Below, in pieces: positions 5,143 through 5,289 of a DNA stretch of 5,289 nt. This DNA is from Pseudomonadota bacterium (GTDB lineage: Bacteria; Pseudomonadota; Alphaproteobacteria; UBA8366; JADFVY01): contig DAOVHN010000212.1 of assembly GCA_030671915.1 (NCBI GenBank), positions 1 to 5,289 of the forward strand, in the 5' to 3' direction. The position numbers were made by a program, and so were the translations under genes. Within the stretch, counting starts at the first letter, position 1. The number at the start of each line of letters is the position of its first letter. The notes beneath the pieces were generated by a model that saw nothing but the letters and a program-made list of their open reading frames with translations, was not told the DNA's origin and searched no databases.

Positions 5143-5289
5143 ATGGCCAAACGCACGAAAATCGACGCTCGCGGGGCTTTCTGCCCGGGGCCGCTGATGG
5201 AACTCATCGCCGCCCTCAAACTGATCGAGGTCGGTGACGAAGTCGAAATCTGGTCGTCCGACAAGGGCTCGGCCAAGGATATCCCGGAA
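5143..5289 (+). CDS. TusA-family sulfur carrier protein (partial, N-terminal 49 residues)
   Basis: The frame is open from ATG at 5143 to the window edge, giving 49 residues of a protein that is usually about 75-80 long. It contains the TusA signature ARG-x2-CPGPLMEL at residues 9-21, with the persulfide cysteine C14 and prolines P15 and P17, then a helix and a GDEVEIWSSDKGSAKDIP stretch (31-48) matching the conserved second strand and D-x-G-S-x-x-DIP loop. TusA proteins carry sulfane sulfur between rhodaneses, DsrE proteins and end users such as tRNA thiolation or the sHdr/Dsr oxidation systems. AGGGAG at 5126-5131 precedes the start with a rather long 11-base spacer. Adjacency to the DsrE gene suggests a dedicated relay rather than a lone tRNA-modification carrier. 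What follows is outside the window. Confidence 0.92.
   Translation, partial: MAKRTKIDARGAFCPGPLMELIAALKLIEVGDEVEIWSSDKGSAKDIPE

Overview
The window (about 60% G+C by eye, compact genes, strong purine-rich Shine-Dalgarno sites) looks like chromosomal DNA of a proteobacterium. A KorAB-type 2-oxoacid:ferredoxin oxidoreductase next to a sigma-54 activator and sulfur-relay genes suggests an alphaproteobacterium, perhaps near the Rhodospirillales. That placement is inference from gene content and no taxonomic marker is present.

Layout. (1) 1-1096, plus strand: the end of korA and complete korB, the alpha and beta subunits of a ferredoxin-dependent 2-oxoacid oxidoreductase. (2) 1124-2755, minus strand, convergent with korB: a sigma-54 activator with a cysteine-rich N-terminal sensor region resembling methanogen output domain 1, an AAA+ domain with an intact GAFTGA loop, and a Fis-type helix-turn-helix. 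(3) 2756-3181: a 426-base divergent control region holding a near-consensus -24/-12 sigma-54 promoter pointing away from the activator, a full-consensus IHF site about 50 bases upstream of the predicted start point, and a 23-base imperfect inverted repeat near -180 that could be the activator's enhancer site. (4) 3182-5289, plus strand: five co-directional genes encoding a clade-D-like beta-carbonic anhydrase/carbonyl sulfide hydrolase family enzyme, a small FmdB-type zinc ribbon, a MerC-like four-helix membrane protein with a cysteine-rich tail, a DsrE-family protein, and the start of a TusA-family sulfur carrier (cut by the window edge).

How it may work together (inference): the divergent activator senses a signal, possibly through cysteine-bound metal, redox state or a sulfur compound, and with IHF-assisted looping switches on the beta-CA-like enzyme and perhaps the genes behind it. 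A zinc hydrolase of the family that includes COS and CS2 hydrolases, placed with two persulfide-relay families and a cysteine-rich membrane protein, suggests an inducible module for a small sulfur-containing C1 compound (COS, CS2 or a thiocyanate product). An ordinary carbonic anhydrase beside unrelated sulfur genes is still possible. The korAB genes look like a separate convergent housekeeping unit.
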